Positions 21,001 through 29,336 of a stretch of 64,000 bases of DNA are shown one piece after another; positions within the stretch are counted from its first letter, which is position 1, and each line of letters starts with the position of its first letter. The translations under genes were made by a program, and so were the position numbers. The DNA is from G963675935 sp963675935 (lineage in GTDB: Bacteria > Planctomycetota > Planctomycetia > Pirellulales > Thermoguttaceae). The notes under the pieces were generated by a model. That model worked only from the letters and a program-made list of their open reading frames with translations. It was not told where the DNA came from and did no database searches. The DNA lies in the NCBI GenBank assembly GCA_963675935.2, contig CAXXPV010000003.1, forward strand, positions 992,001-1,056,000, written 5' to 3'.

Positions 21001-22485
21001 GACGTTCCGGCCGGCGCGGTGTTGTGCCAGTGGGACCCGCACAGCATCCCGATCCTCGCGGAAGTCGGCGGAAAGGTCCGCTTCGAGGACGTGATCGACG
21101 GCGAAACGATCCGGCTCGAGAAAGACCCCGGCGGCCACGAACGCAAGATCGTCACGGAGTACAAGGGCGACTTGCACCCGCAGGTCGTGTTGGAAGACGA
21201 GAGCGGCAAAATTCTCGACTTCTATTATCTGCCTGAAAAGGCCAACATCGAGGTGTTGGAAGGCAAGCAGATTTCCGCCGGCACGTTGCTGGCGAAGACG
21301 CCGCGCGAGGTGTCGGGCACGCAGGACATCACGGGCGGTCTACCTCGGGTGACGGAAATTTTCGAGGCCAGGAAGCCGAAGGATCCGGCGGTGATCGCCG
21401 AGATCGACGGCATCGTGGAAATCCTCGGCGAGAAACGCCGCGGCAAACGCACCATCGTCGTCCGAAGCGAAAGCGGCATCGAACGCGAACACCTCGTCTC
21501 GCATGGCAAGCACTTGCGGATTCACTCGGGCACGTTCGTTCGGGCCGGCGAGTCGCTGGTCGATGGGCCGTTGGTTCCGCACGATATTTTGCGGATTTCC
21601 GGCGAGGAGGCGGTGCAGCAGTATCTCGTACGCGAAATCCAAAATGTTTATCGCAGTCAGCGCGTCGAAATCAACGACAAGCACATCGAGATCATCGTGG
21701 CGCAGATGTTGCGAAAGGTTCGGGTCGAGTCGATCGGCGACACGACGTTGCTGCCCGGCAGCGTGATGGACAAGTTCGAGTTCCGCGCGGCGAACCAGGA
21801 ATTGGCGAAGTGCCAGAAGATCGCCGAAAAGGGCGACAGCGATTTCGAGGTGGGCGCGATCGTGCCCATCGGCGTGTTGGAACAGGCGAACGCTCAGATC
21901 GAAGGACTGGGCGGAGCGCCGGCCAAGGGCGTGAAGCCGCGGATGGCCACGGCCAGTACGCAATTGCTCGGCGTGACGAAGGCGGCAGTGCAAAGCTACA
22001 GCTTCCTCTCGGCCGCGAGCTTCCAGGAAACCACGAAGGTTCTGACCGAAGCGGCGCTCGCCGGCAAGGTGGACATGCTGCTCGGCCTGAAGGAGAACGT
22101 GATTTTGGGCCACTTGGTGCCGGCCGGCACCGGTTTCCACACGTTCCAGCAGTCGGAGGTTCGTATTCGTGCATCGGCGTTGGACGGGCTGGCGGCGGAG
22201 AAGGAAGACGTTTTGGCCCGTCATTTCCCGTTGTTGGACGCGCCGCGGAAGGCGCCAGCGCCGGTGGCGGTGGAAGACCTCGATTTGCCGCCGGCGATGA
22301 TGCAGCCGAAAGTCGCGGCGCCGGTGTCGCCGGTGGTCAAGCTTGGCTCGTTGGATCACCTCTTCATCGACGAAGGCGACGACGACCACAACGACGACGA
22401 TGCTGATGATGACGTCAAGGACGACATCAGCGACGAGTCCGACGAGGTCGAGGACGCCGACGAGATGGAGGATGAGGAGGATTAG
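18010..22485 (+). CDS. rpoC: RNA polymerase beta' subunit
   Basis: The start was set at the ATG of MSIGETTYDRINDY, preceded by AAGGAG; an in-frame upstream ATG-type start lies within the repeat. The catalytic NADFDGDQMAVHLPL motif, the N-terminal zinc site (CSCGKYRG, CDRCGVK), the second zinc site (CHDCG, CDAPLGVCALCYG) and the bridge/trigger region (GLRGLM-like MRGLMAKPSGKIIETPI) are present. At 1491 residues it is longer than E. coli RpoC. The last 45 residues are almost all Asp and Glu with a few Val, a striking acidic tail with no counterpart I recall in model bacteria. Confidence 0.98.
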   Translation: MSIGETTYDRINDYTSVKISLARPHDIRSWSFGEVKKPETINYRTYRPEKDGLFCERIFGPEKDWECSCGKYRGMKYKGMICDRCGVKITHSRVRRKRMGHIELAAPVVHIWFFKAMPSRLGALLAMKTTSLEKVVYFQDYVVTNPGDTPLKMNQLLTEEEYRAARLQYPSATWEAEMGAEAVRKLLVGLDLVKLSTDLRVELNETNSKQKKKDLINRLKIVEAIRDSDNRPEWMVLDVIPVIPPDLRPLVLLDSGNFATSDLNDLYRRIINRNNRLKKLVDLNAPEVIIRNEKRMLQQSVDALFDNNRCKRPVLGSSNRPLKSLTDMIKGKQGRFRENLLGKRVDYSARSVIVVGPALRLHQCGLPKKIALELYQPFIIRRLKELGHADTIKSAKKMLERKDEEVWDILEEVIQNHPVMLNRAPTLHRMGIQAFEPVLVEGNAIKLHPLVCKGFNADFDGDQMAVHLPLSIEAQVEAHTLLMSTNNIFSPANGNPIISPSQDVVMGCYYMTAPLISDKGDGMSFCSFSEVQLAHSLGKVGTHAAISVRLPKGRTVKGDRGVKPGGKVQTTVGRVLFNMMLPDGMPYYNIPLRSSDLAKVISDCYEILGRRSTIDLLDALNRIGFRQSTLSGLSFATDDLITPPNKSKIIANAEKVVMRIMKLYQRGIITEGERYNQVLDAWTHAREQITTEMMQELENDTRFAGYVNPIFLMAHSGARGGVEQIRQLAGMRGLMAKPSGKIIETPIKANFREGLTVLEYFSSTHGARKGLADTALKTADSGYLTRKLADVAQNVVVTCHDCGTTQGITKGVIYRGEKVEVSLADSIKGRVSRTNIVNPITDEVVVRENDLITADVGRKIEAMGLEKIQVRSVLTCDAPLGVCALCYGMDLSTGSLVEQGMAVGIIGAQSIGEPGTQLTMRTFHIGGTAARAVEESEIRAKKGGIVQFTRMKVVRNDEGQQVVLTRNGEILLLDPKGRELEKYEVPAGANLLVEENQDVPAGAVLCQWDPHSIPILAEVGGKVRFEDVIDGETIRLEKDPGGHERKIVTEYKGDLHPQVVLEDESGKILDFYYLPEKANIEVLEGKQISAGTLLAKTPREVSGTQDITGGLPRVTEIFEARKPKDPAVIAEIDGIVEILGEKRRGKRTIVVRSESGIEREHLVSHGKHLRIHSGTFVRAGESLVDGPLVPHDILRISGEEAVQQYLVREIQNVYRSQRVEINDKHIEIIVAQMLRKVRVESIGDTTLLPGSVMDKFEFRAANQELAKCQKIAEKGDSDFEVGAIVPIGVLEQANAQIEGLGGAPAKGVKPRMATASTQLLGVTKAAVQSYSFLSAASFQETTKVLTEAALAGKVDMLLGLKENVILGHLVPAGTGFHTFQQSEVRIRASALDGLAAEKEDVLARHFPLLDAPRKAPAPVAVEDLDLPPAMMQPKVAAPVSPVVKLGSLDHLFIDEGDDDHNDDDADDDVKDDISDESDEVEDADEMEDEED

Positions 22486-22572
22486 TCGGTGGTTACGATC
22501 TTGTTCACAGCAGTGACGAGTTAGCACGATTGCCGGGGCGATGGTTTTGGCAGTCAATTGCGAGCGAAACCA

Positions 22573-23313
22573 ATGGCTGAAAACGCCATAATGGTCAGCA
22601 CCGAAACCGACGTCGGCCGCCGAGAATTGCGGGCCGCTCGTATTGCCTGTTGGCTGGCCGGAATCTTCTTTATCGCGGGGGCAGTGTTCTTGGGATTCGC
22701 GCCAGACACCTGCTTTTCTTCGCCGCGCGGCGTTTGGGACCGTATTATGCCGACGATCCTGTGTGGCGGACTGGGAATGGGAATGTTCGTCACGCCGCGA
22801 TTTACCATGCGAGGAACCTGGCGGCTCGATGACAACGGCATTTCATTCTCGCCGCTTCGTGGAATGCCGCAGTCAATGGACTGGCGCAACGTGGACGGCA
22901 TATTTTCGCAGTGCATGAAAATCAGAATCGTGTTCCGCGAGGGAAGCCGAAAAATACCGTTGGTGCTCCAGTGGGAGTCCAAAGAGCGGAAGGAAGAAAC
23001 CCTCGAGTTTCTCAAAACCAAACTGGGGTTGTATTTCGACATCTTCAGTCGTGTGCCGGCGAAAACTTCCATTCGTCGCTTGCTTTGGGTTGCGGTCGTC
23101 GCCTCGTCGCTTACGATTGCGTATTTTGCGCCGCTGCTTATGCCCAGTGTCAATGTTTATCTGCTGCAATGCGAACACGCTCGGGAATGGATTCTGGCCT
23201 GGATGCTGATTCCGGCCGTGCTTTTTTGTGTCTGGTCGATGTTTTTTTCATGGCGGGAATACAAGAAACACTGGAGTTTGCGCAGGCTGGAAACCAACCC
23301 CACTGTGGGGTAG
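22573..23313 (+). CDS. Hypothetical membrane protein (246 aa)
   Basis: Two N-terminal hydrophobic segments (IACWLAGIFFIAGAVFLGFA, TILCGGLGMGMFVTPRF) are followed by a soluble stretch with a PH-like strand pattern (TWRLDDNGISFSPLRGMP, MKIRIVFREGSRKIPLVLQW) and two more membrane segments near the end (LLWVAVVASSLTIAYFAPLL, WILAWMLIPAVLFCVWSMFF). The layout resembles bacterial PH-domain-like membrane proteins, but that is inference. It lies between rpoC and the PIN toxin gene. No Shine-Dalgarno site is seen. Confidence 0.6.
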   Translation: MAENAIMVSTETDVGRRELRAARIACWLAGIFFIAGAVFLGFAPDTCFSSPRGVWDRIMPTILCGGLGMGMFVTPRFTMRGTWRLDDNGISFSPLRGMPQSMDWRNVDGIFSQCMKIRIVFREGSRKIPLVLQWESKERKEETLEFLKTKLGLYFDIFSRVPAKTSIRRLLWVAVVASSLTIAYFAPLLMPSVNVYLLQCEHAREWILAWMLIPAVLFCVWSMFFSWREYKKHWSLRRLETNPTVG

Positions 23314-23376
23314 CTGTATGCATCGGTTCATTTCGATAATGCTGTTCGGCGTCCGCCTCTGTGTTAGAATAGTGAT

Positions 23377-23850
23377 ATGAGACCGAAAGTTTACATCGAA
23401 ACGACGGTTGTCAGCTACCTAACGTCAAGAGACAGCCCCGTGCCGCTTGTTGCGGGAAGGCAGCAAGCTACACGCGAGTGGTGGGATACGCGGCGTGGCG
23501 AGTTCGACCTTGTGGTTTCGGAAATAGTCGTTCAGGAAGCCGCGGAGGGGGATGCGGAGGCTGCCCGGAAAAGGCTTGCCACATTGGAAGGAATACCTTC
23601 CCTGGCATTGTCCCATGAAGTGCTTTCGCTCGCCGAAGCGTTGGTCTCGGGCGGCCTCGTTCCGCAGCAATGGATCGAGGACGCCTTTCACATCGCGATT
23701 GCCGCCGTTAATGGGATTGAGTTCCTGGTTACTTGGAACTGCAAGCACATTGCAAACGCCAAGCTGAGAAACGAGATAGAACGGATTATTGAAGACCACG
23801 GTTTCGCATGTCCTGTGATCTGCACTCCGGAAGAATTGATGGAGGATTAA
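23377..23850 (+). CDS. PIN-domain toxin (VapC-like)
   Basis: The 157-residue product is a PIN-domain protein, a family of Mg-dependent ribonucleases used as toxins. Visible features are the N-terminal strand KVYIETTVVSYLTSR with its first acidic residue (Glu instead of Asp), SEIVVQEAAEGD, a central Glu, and WIEDAFHIAIAAVNGIEFLV with DAFH carrying a conserved Asp, followed by TWNCKHIAN. These match the subgroup usually annotated type II toxin-antitoxin VapC. The stop codon is one base before the ATG of a small basic ORF that is the probable antitoxin. It sits between rpoC and rpsL. Confidence 0.8.
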   Translation: MRPKVYIETTVVSYLTSRDSPVPLVAGRQQATREWWDTRRGEFDLVVSEIVVQEAAEGDAEAARKRLATLEGIPSLALSHEVLSLAEALVSGGLVPQQWIEDAFHIAIAAVNGIEFLVTWNCKHIANAKLRNEIERIIEDHGFACPVICTPEELMED

Positions 23851-23851
23851 A

Positions 23852-24025
23852 ATGACGCAAGATCCAATTGTGGAAGAAGTTAGGAAAACAAGGCAATCTC
23901 ATGCCTCGCGATTTCATTACGATGCCCAGGCGATTTATGACGATTTGAAGCGAAAGGAAAATGCTTCGACGCGCAAAATTGTATCTTATTCGCCCAAACA
24001 CCCCGTGCGCGCTGCAAGTGTTTAG
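23852..24025 (+). CDS. Probable antitoxin of the PIN toxin (57 aa)
   Basis: This short gene begins one base after the toxin stop, with GGAGG in the end of the toxin gene as its ribosome-binding site. The product starts MTQDPIVEEVRKTRQSHASR and continues FHYDAQAIYDDLKRKE. I recall many short proteins with a DPIVEEVR---A-RF-YD--AI-DDL pattern next to PIN genes, annotated as antitoxins or hypothetical. The C-terminal KIVSYSPKHPVR is basic. Toxin first, antitoxin second is the reverse of the usual VapBC order but is common in this subgroup as I recall it. Confidence 0.7.
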   Translation: MTQDPIVEEVRKTRQSHASRFHYDAQAIYDDLKRKENASTRKIVSYSPKHPVRAASV

Positions 24026-24238
24026 CAGCCCGTCTTCAGCGTTCAACAAATGCCAGTCTCATTGGGAAGCATCGCGTTCGCAAGACGCATATCCTTTCAC
24101 GGCATAAGGTTACGACATTACGAGCGTCAAGTGCCGCGAGGAAATAATACACCCATTGACATTGCGGCCTCGCACTGGCAAAATAAGGGATTCCCGGCCG
24201 TCGGGAGGCCGCTAGATTCGAGGATTTCGAGAATACTT

Positions 24239-24610
<372 letters not shown>

Positions 24611-24693
24611 GAAAAGATTTGGGATTGGGGATTGGACGCACGCGAGATGTCGTCTCCCCAGCCATCAGCCACTAGCCACTAGCCACTACAAAA

Positions 24694-25164
24694 ATGGGTC
24701 GATTAACCGCCAGTAGAAAGACGCTTGCCCCGGATCCGATGTACGGTTCGCTGTTGGCCAGCAAGTTCACGAACTGTCTGATGTGGGACGGCAAGAAGAG
24801 CGTCGCCGAAGGGGTGTTTTACGGCGCCTTGGAGAAGATCCGCGAGAAGATCAAGGACGTCGAGCCGATCGACGTGTTCACGCAGGCGTTGGAGAACGTG
24901 AAGCCGAACATCGAGGTCCGCTCGAAGCGAGTCGGCGGTGCTTCGTATCAGGTTCCGATGCAAGTGAGCCGGAATCGTCAGCAGTCGTTGGCGATCCGCT
25001 GGATTTTGGGCGCGGTCCGCGAGAAGAAGGGCAAGCCGACGGCCGAGAAGTTGGCCACGGAGCTTATGGCGGCCTACAACCGCGAGGGCGTGGCGATGAC
25101 CAAGCGCGACAACGTCCACCGCATGGCCGACGCGAACAAGGCGTTTGCCCACTTCGCGTGGTAG
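24694..25164 (+). CDS. rpsG: 30S ribosomal protein S7
   Basis: S7 nucleates assembly of the 30S head. The product has the usual 156 residues with VRSKRVGGASYQVPMQVSRN and REGVAMTKRDNVHRMADANK near the end. The spacer after rpsL contains AGCCACTAGCCACTAGCCAC tandem repeats directly before the start, with no Shine-Dalgarno site. An intrinsic terminator follows at 25206. Confidence 0.98.
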   Translation: MGRLTASRKTLAPDPMYGSLLASKFTNCLMWDGKKSVAEGVFYGALEKIREKIKDVEPIDVFTQALENVKPNIEVRSKRVGGASYQVPMQVSRNRQQSLAIRWILGAVREKKGKPTAEKLATELMAAYNREGVAMTKRDNVHRMADANKAFAHFAW

Positions 25165-25205
25165 CGTGCCGGTTGCGATCCGAGTTTTTTCCGATAGATC
25201 CTTTC

Positions 25206-25247
25206 AACGCCGCGTCGGCTTCCCCCCTTGCCGATGCGGCGTTTTTA
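25206..25247 (+). terminator. Intrinsic terminator after rpsG
   Basis: AACGCCGCGTCGGC pairs with GCCGATGCGGCGTT around a pyrimidine loop and is followed by TTTTTATT. It should end the rpsL-rpsG transcript and leave fusA to its own promoter. Confidence 0.8.
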
Positions 25248-25353
25248 TTGCGCTCGACTGGCTCCCTTGGGGCATTGTGGTACAATGGAGCGGGAATAGG
25301 GACATGCGTTTGGGCGAGAAATGCCCGGATCCATTGCTGGGGGAGATCACGCC

Positions 25354-25590
25354 ATGACGACCACGATTGAAGCGGTTTACGAGAAGGGGCTTTTGCGTCC
25401 ACTGACACCGCTTGTCTTGCCGGAAGGGCAACGGGTGCAGGTGTTCGTGGCCGCGGAGGAATCCGCGCAGGGCCAAGACGCGGCCGCGATCCTGGCCGAA
25501 ATCGCCGCGATGCCGGTTGAAGGGCCGGTCGATCCGACCGCCAGCCGCGACCACGATAGGTTTCTGTACGGCGAGACTCATCAGCCATGA
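25354..25590 (+). CDS. AF2212-like (DUF104) antitoxin
   Basis: The product (78 residues) starts MTTTIEAVYEKGLLRPLTPL and continues VLPEGQRVQVFV, the typical DUF104 beta-hairpin that mediates DNA binding and dimerisation in antitoxins of this family. The C-terminal half (AAAILAEIAAMPVEGPVDPT) would wrap the toxin. GGGGGAGATCAC precedes the ATG. Its stop overlaps the next ATG by four bases (ATGA), as expected for a toxin-antitoxin operon. Confidence 0.85.
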   Translation: MTTTIEAVYEKGLLRPLTPLVLPEGQRVQVFVAAEESAQGQDAAAILAEIAAMPVEGPVDPTASRDHDRFLYGETHQP

Positions 25591-25991
25591 GCGACTTGGT
25601 TTTTGTCGATACCAGTGCTTGGTTCGCCGCCGTCGTGCCCGGCGACGCCAATCACGAGGCCGCCGTCGCGTGGTTTGGGCGAAATCACCGGTCGTTGGCT
25701 ACAACCGATTACGTTGTTGACGAAACTCTCACATTGCTGCGAGGCCGGGGGGAAGGCCAACGTGCTCTATCCTTCGGAGCCAAGGTTTTTGGCGGCCGGC
25801 TTGCGAAGGTGCATTACCTGACACCCGAACAGATTCACGCTGCCTGGCTGGTCTTTCAGCAGTTTCGCGACAAGAACTGGAGTTTTACGGATTGCACCAG
25901 TAAAGTCGTCATCGAACTATTGGGCTGCGCCAGAGCGATGGCGTTCGACTCGCATTTCCGCCAATTCGGCGCCGTGGCTGTAGAGCCGTAA
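25587..25991 (+). CDS. PIN-domain toxin (VapC-like) paired with DUF104 antitoxin
   Basis: A 134-residue PIN ribonuclease: LVFVDTSAWFAAVV carries the first catalytic Asp, TTDYVVDETLTLLRGRG the conserved Glu, WSFTDCTSKVVI the third acidic position and MAFDSHFRQFGAV the last. These four acidic sites are the usual metal-binding set. It is translated from a 4-base overlap with the antitoxin. The pair sits between the rpsG terminator and fusA, so fusA transcripts may run through it. Confidence 0.88.
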   Translation: MSDLVFVDTSAWFAAVVPGDANHEAAVAWFGRNHRSLATTDYVVDETLTLLRGRGEGQRALSFGAKVFGGRLAKVHYLTPEQIHAAWLVFQQFRDKNWSFTDCTSKVVIELLGCARAMAFDSHFRQFGAVAVEP

Positions 25992-25999
25992 TTGCTCAT

Positions 26000-26096
26000 G
26001 TGTCCTTGTTTACGGAAGCATTGCGAAGCCGCAAGCGGCTTTTCATTCATTTTACTGACCACTAGCCATTGACCACTAACCAATAGCCCCCCCCCC
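26000..26096 (+). repeat. Repeat J copy 2 and C-tract before fusA
   Basis: The hairpin GAAGCCGCAAGCGGCTTTTC is followed by TTACTGACCACTAGCC, ACCACTAACC and a run of ten C that ends at the fusA ATG. The first part matches the rplK-rplA spacer. There is no Shine-Dalgarno sequence. Confidence 0.65.
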
Positions 26097-28166
26097 ATGT
26101 CCGATATCCATCACCTCCGCAACATCGGCGTCATCGCCCACATCGACGCGGGTAAAACCACCGTCACCGAACGGATGCTGTTCTACAGCGGTTTCAGCCA
26201 CCGCGTCGGCGAGGTCGATAAAGGCACCACGGTCACCGACTACGATCCCGAGGAGCAGGAACGCGGAATCACGATCAACGCCGCGTCGGTCACGTTCCCG
26301 TGGAAAGACATCGAAATCAACCTGATCGACACGCCCGGCCACGTCGATTTCACCGCCGAGGTCGAGCGCAGCCTGCGAGTGCTCGACGGCGGCGTCGTCG
26401 TGTTCAGCGCACGCGAGGGCGTCGAGGCGCAGAGCGAAACCGTCTGGCATCAGGCCGACAAATATCGCGTGCCTCGCATCGCCATGATCAACAAGATGGA
26501 CCGCGAAGGGGCCGACTTTTTCGGCACGCTCGACGAAATCCGCGAGCGGCTGAATTGCCATCCGATCCCGGTCAATCTGCCCATCGGCGCCGGGCCGCCG
26601 CACGTCAAGGAAGCTTTTCGGGGGCTGATCGACTTGATTGCGATGCGGATGTTGACGTTTTCGAGCGAGAACAAGGGCGCGACGATCACCGAATCGGACA
26701 TTCCCGCCGAATTGCACGACGAGGCCAAGCTCTGGCACGACCAGATGCTCGACCAGCTTTCGATGTTCAGCGACGAGCTGACGGAGTTGCTGCTGGCCGA
26801 AGAGCCGGTGCCTGTTGAATTGATTCGCAAGACGCTTCGCGCCGCGACGATCGGCAACATGGCGGTTCCGGTGTTATGCGGATCGGCGTTGGACGGCATC
26901 GGCGTGCAGCCGGTGTTGGACGCCGTGGCGTTCTACTTGCCCAGTCCGGCCGACGTGCCGCCGGTCGAAGGCGTCGATCCCAAGAAGCCCGAGAAAAAGC
27001 TGATTCGCAAGCCAAACGAGAAGGAGCCGTTTTGCGGGCTGGTGTTCAAGATTCAGGCAGACCGCCACGGCGACTTGCACTACCTGCGCGTGTATTCCGG
27101 CGTGTTGAAGGCGAACAGCCGCATGTTGAACCCCGGGAAGGATAAGAAGGAGAACGTGCCGCAGTTGTGGCGCATCCAGGCCGACCACCGCGAGCAGGTC
27201 GATTCGGCCTCGGCCGGCGACATCGTCGGCATCGTCGGCCTGCGCGACACGGTGACCGGCGACACGCTTTGCAGCACGCAAGAGCCGATTGTGCTCGGAT
27301 CGATCGAGTTTCCAGAGACGGTCATTTCGATGGCCATCGAGCCGGAGAGTTCGACGGAGCGCAAGAAGCTGGCCGACGTTTTGGAAATGATGCGGCGGCA
27401 AGACCCGACGTTCCGCGCCCGCGAAAACGAGGAGACCGGGCAGACGCTCATCAGCGGCATGGGCGAGCTTCATCTCGAAGTCATCAAGCACCGGCTGCTG
27501 CGCGACTACAAGCTGAACGTCCGCGTGCATAAGCCGAGGGTCAGCTACCGCGAGACGATCGAGAAAATGGTGGAAGTTTCGGGCGAGTGTCACCGCAACA
27601 TGGGCGGGCAGATGCTTTCGGCGAAGTTGAACATCCGCATGGAGCCTTTCGACAAGGGGGCGAAGCCGGTTGTCGTGTTCACCGCGCCCGACAACGGCCT
27701 GCCGCAGGAGTTGCTCACGGCCGCGGTCGAGGTGTTGACCGAGCAGGGCGAGGGCGGCGGTTCGCTGGGCTTCCCGCTGATGCACGTGAAAATCACCGTG
27801 ACAGGCGGCGAGGTTCACGAAACCGGTTCGACCGAGTTGGCCTTCCGCTACGCCGCGGGCGACGCCTTCGAGAAAGGTCTTCGCGCGGCGGGCATTGTGT
27901 TGTTGGAACCGATCATGCGGATCGAAGTGACGGTGCCCGACGAACATTTGGGCGACATCATGGGCGATTTGCAGCAGCGTCGAGCGATCATCGTGCGAAC
28001 GCACACGCGCGGCCGGAACACGGTGATCGAGGCGCACACGCCGCTGGCCAACCTGTTCGGCTATTCCAGTGCGATGCGCGGGTTGAGCCAAGGCCGGGCC
28101 ACCTGCACGATGGAGCCGCACAGCTACGGCCCCGCGCCGGCGGACGTGTTGGAGGGGTTTTTGTAG
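26097..28166 (+). CDS. fusA: Elongation factor G
   Basis: EF-G is the GTPase that drives translocation. G motifs are AHIDAGKTT, the switch I segment EQERGITI, DTPGHVDF and NKMD; domains II to V are complete, with domain IV (GGEVHETGSTELAF region) and the end EPHSYGPAPADVLE. The 689 residues are normal. Motif details such as GEVDKGTTVTDYDPEEQERG remind me of the spdEFG/mitochondrial-type EF-G lineage known from planctomycetes, rather than the common form, but only a tree can tell. It starts directly after a C10 tract with no ribosome-binding site. Confidence 0.95.
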   Translation: MSDIHHLRNIGVIAHIDAGKTTVTERMLFYSGFSHRVGEVDKGTTVTDYDPEEQERGITINAASVTFPWKDIEINLIDTPGHVDFTAEVERSLRVLDGGVVVFSAREGVEAQSETVWHQADKYRVPRIAMINKMDREGADFFGTLDEIRERLNCHPIPVNLPIGAGPPHVKEAFRGLIDLIAMRMLTFSSENKGATITESDIPAELHDEAKLWHDQMLDQLSMFSDELTELLLAEEPVPVELIRKTLRAATIGNMAVPVLCGSALDGIGVQPVLDAVAFYLPSPADVPPVEGVDPKKPEKKLIRKPNEKEPFCGLVFKIQADRHGDLHYLRVYSGVLKANSRMLNPGKDKKENVPQLWRIQADHREQVDSASAGDIVGIVGLRDTVTGDTLCSTQEPIVLGSIEFPETVISMAIEPESSTERKKLADVLEMMRRQDPTFRARENEETGQTLISGMGELHLEVIKHRLLRDYKLNVRVHKPRVSYRETIEKMVEVSGECHRNMGGQMLSAKLNIRMEPFDKGAKPVVVFTAPDNGLPQELLTAAVEVLTEQGEGGGSLGFPLMHVKITVTGGEVHETGSTELAFRYAAGDAFEKGLRAAGIVLLEPIMRIEVTVPDEHLGDIMGDLQQRRAIIVRTHTRGRNTVIEAHTPLANLFGYSSAMRGLSQGRATCTMEPHSYGPAPADVLEGFL

Positions 28167-28189
28167 GAGGCAACGGAGGAAATTTGGCC

Positions 28190-28558
28190 ATGCTTCAGGA
28201 AGACAGCCGATCCGATGAACCGCGAACGCTACGTTTTTTGCATCGACTGGGACTTGTCGGAGGCGCTTGGCTTGCGGCTCTCGTCGTGTTGGCGGTCACG
28301 GTGGCGGGTTCACCTACCGCTTGGCTGCTTCTTCCGGTTTTTCCGGTGGGCTTGGCGGATTGGCTACCGATTCCCGAATCGTTGCGTTTTGTCGCATTGT
28401 TCTGTTTTTGGGCGTTTTACATCAGTCTGACGGGCTGTCTCTTGGCATGTCGCAAGCAGAAACTCTTCTGGTTGCTTTATGCCTTGTTGCTCGTTGTGTT
28501 GATACTGAACATGCATGGCTGCCAGACCATCGGCAATAGCTTCGGCCACATTCGTTAG
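28190..28558 (+). CDS. Small hypothetical membrane protein (122 aa)
   Basis: The ATG lies 23 bases after the fusA stop and has GGAGG upstream. Three hydrophobic segments are visible: LGLVGGAWLAALVVLAVTVA, FVALFCFWAFYISLTGCLLA and LFWLLYALLLVVLILNM. The N terminus is charged (MLQEDSRSDEPRTLR). It is probably co-transcribed with fusA. No family is recognised. Confidence 0.65.
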   Translation: MLQEDSRSDEPRTLRFLHRLGLVGGAWLAALVVLAVTVAGSPTAWLLLPVFPVGLADWLPIPESLRFVALFCFWAFYISLTGCLLACRKQKLFWLLYALLLVVLILNMHGCQTIGNSFGHIR

Positions 28559-28670
28559 TAACGTAGCAACGAGCGATGACCTGTTGTTTTTGGAGTTCCT
28601 GTTCCCAAATTGGGAATCCCGTGGTATAATGAAATAGGAGTCGGGCGAAGCGGCACTGCCCGAAATCGCC

Positions 28671-28964
28671 ATGCGGATCATCGCCAAAACGGCCTTGCGA
28701 AACTTCTGGGCGAAGCACCCCGATGCCGAGCAGCCGTTGCGGGCGTGGCATGGCGAGGCAAAGGCGGCTGTTTGGAAAACTCCCGCTGACGTGAAGGCCA
28801 AGTATCGCTCGGCAAGCATCCTTCAAGCCGGGCGGGCAGTCTTCAACATCGGCGGAAACAAGTATCGGTTGGTCGTAAAGATCAACTATCCGTATCAGGT
28901 CGTCTACATCCGCTTTATCGGAACCCATCGGGAATACGACCGCATCGACGCGGAGACAGTATAA
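28671..28964 (+). CDS. higB: HigB-type mRNA interferase toxin
   Basis: The 97-residue product matches the HigB toxin family: MRIIAKTALRNFWAKHPDAE at the start, then FNIGGNKYRLVVKINY and VVYIRFIGTHREYDRIDA at the end, all hallmark segments. HigB toxins cleave mRNA at the ribosome. Its TAA overlaps the ATG of the antitoxin (TAATG), the usual toxin-first order of higBA. It is the third toxin-antitoxin pair within 6 kb. Confidence 0.92.
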   Translation: MRIIAKTALRNFWAKHPDAEQPLRAWHGEAKAAVWKTPADVKAKYRSASILQAGRAVFNIGGNKYRLVVKINYPYQVVYIRFIGTHREYDRIDAETV

Positions 28965-29320
28965 TGACAACGAAACTCATCAAAACGCAGCGCGAGTATC
29001 GGACGGCCTTGCGCAGGGTCGAGGAACTCATGGACGCACGGCCTGGCACCGCCGAAGGCGACGAACTCGAACTGCTCGCCGCGCTCATTGAAATCTATGA
29101 AGAAGAACACGCCCCCGTGCCGCCGCCCGACCCCATTGAGGCGATTCGATTCCGCATGGAGCAAGAAAACCTCCGGCCGATGGACCTCGTTCCGCTGTTG
29201 GGCAGCCGCAGCCGGGTGTCGGAAGTCCTCAACGGGAAAAGGCCGTTGACGCTGACAATGATTCGCAGGCTGCACCGCGCGCTCAATATCCCAGCCGATG
29301 TGCTGTTAATGGAAATGTGA
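28964..29320 (+). CDS. higA: HigA-type antitoxin (XRE helix-turn-helix)
   Basis: The N-terminal 60 residues are helical (TQREYRTALRRVEELMDARP). The C-terminal part is an XRE-like helix-turn-helix: MEQENLRPMDLVPLLGSRSR, then VSEVLNGKRPLTLTMIRRLH. HigA binds HigB and represses its own promoter. Length 118 is typical for the long HigA form. Confidence 0.92.
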   Translation: MTTKLIKTQREYRTALRRVEELMDARPGTAEGDELELLAALIEIYEEEHAPVPPPDPIEAIRFRMEQENLRPMDLVPLLGSRSRVSEVLNGKRPLTLTMIRRLHRALNIPADVLLMEM

Positions 29321-29336
29321 ACAGCGTTTAACTTCC

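Noticed and set aside
27587..28189. N-terminal extension of the small membrane protein after fusA
   Set aside because: The open frame upstream of 28190 overlaps fusA entirely; the ATG at 28190 has its own GGAGG site.
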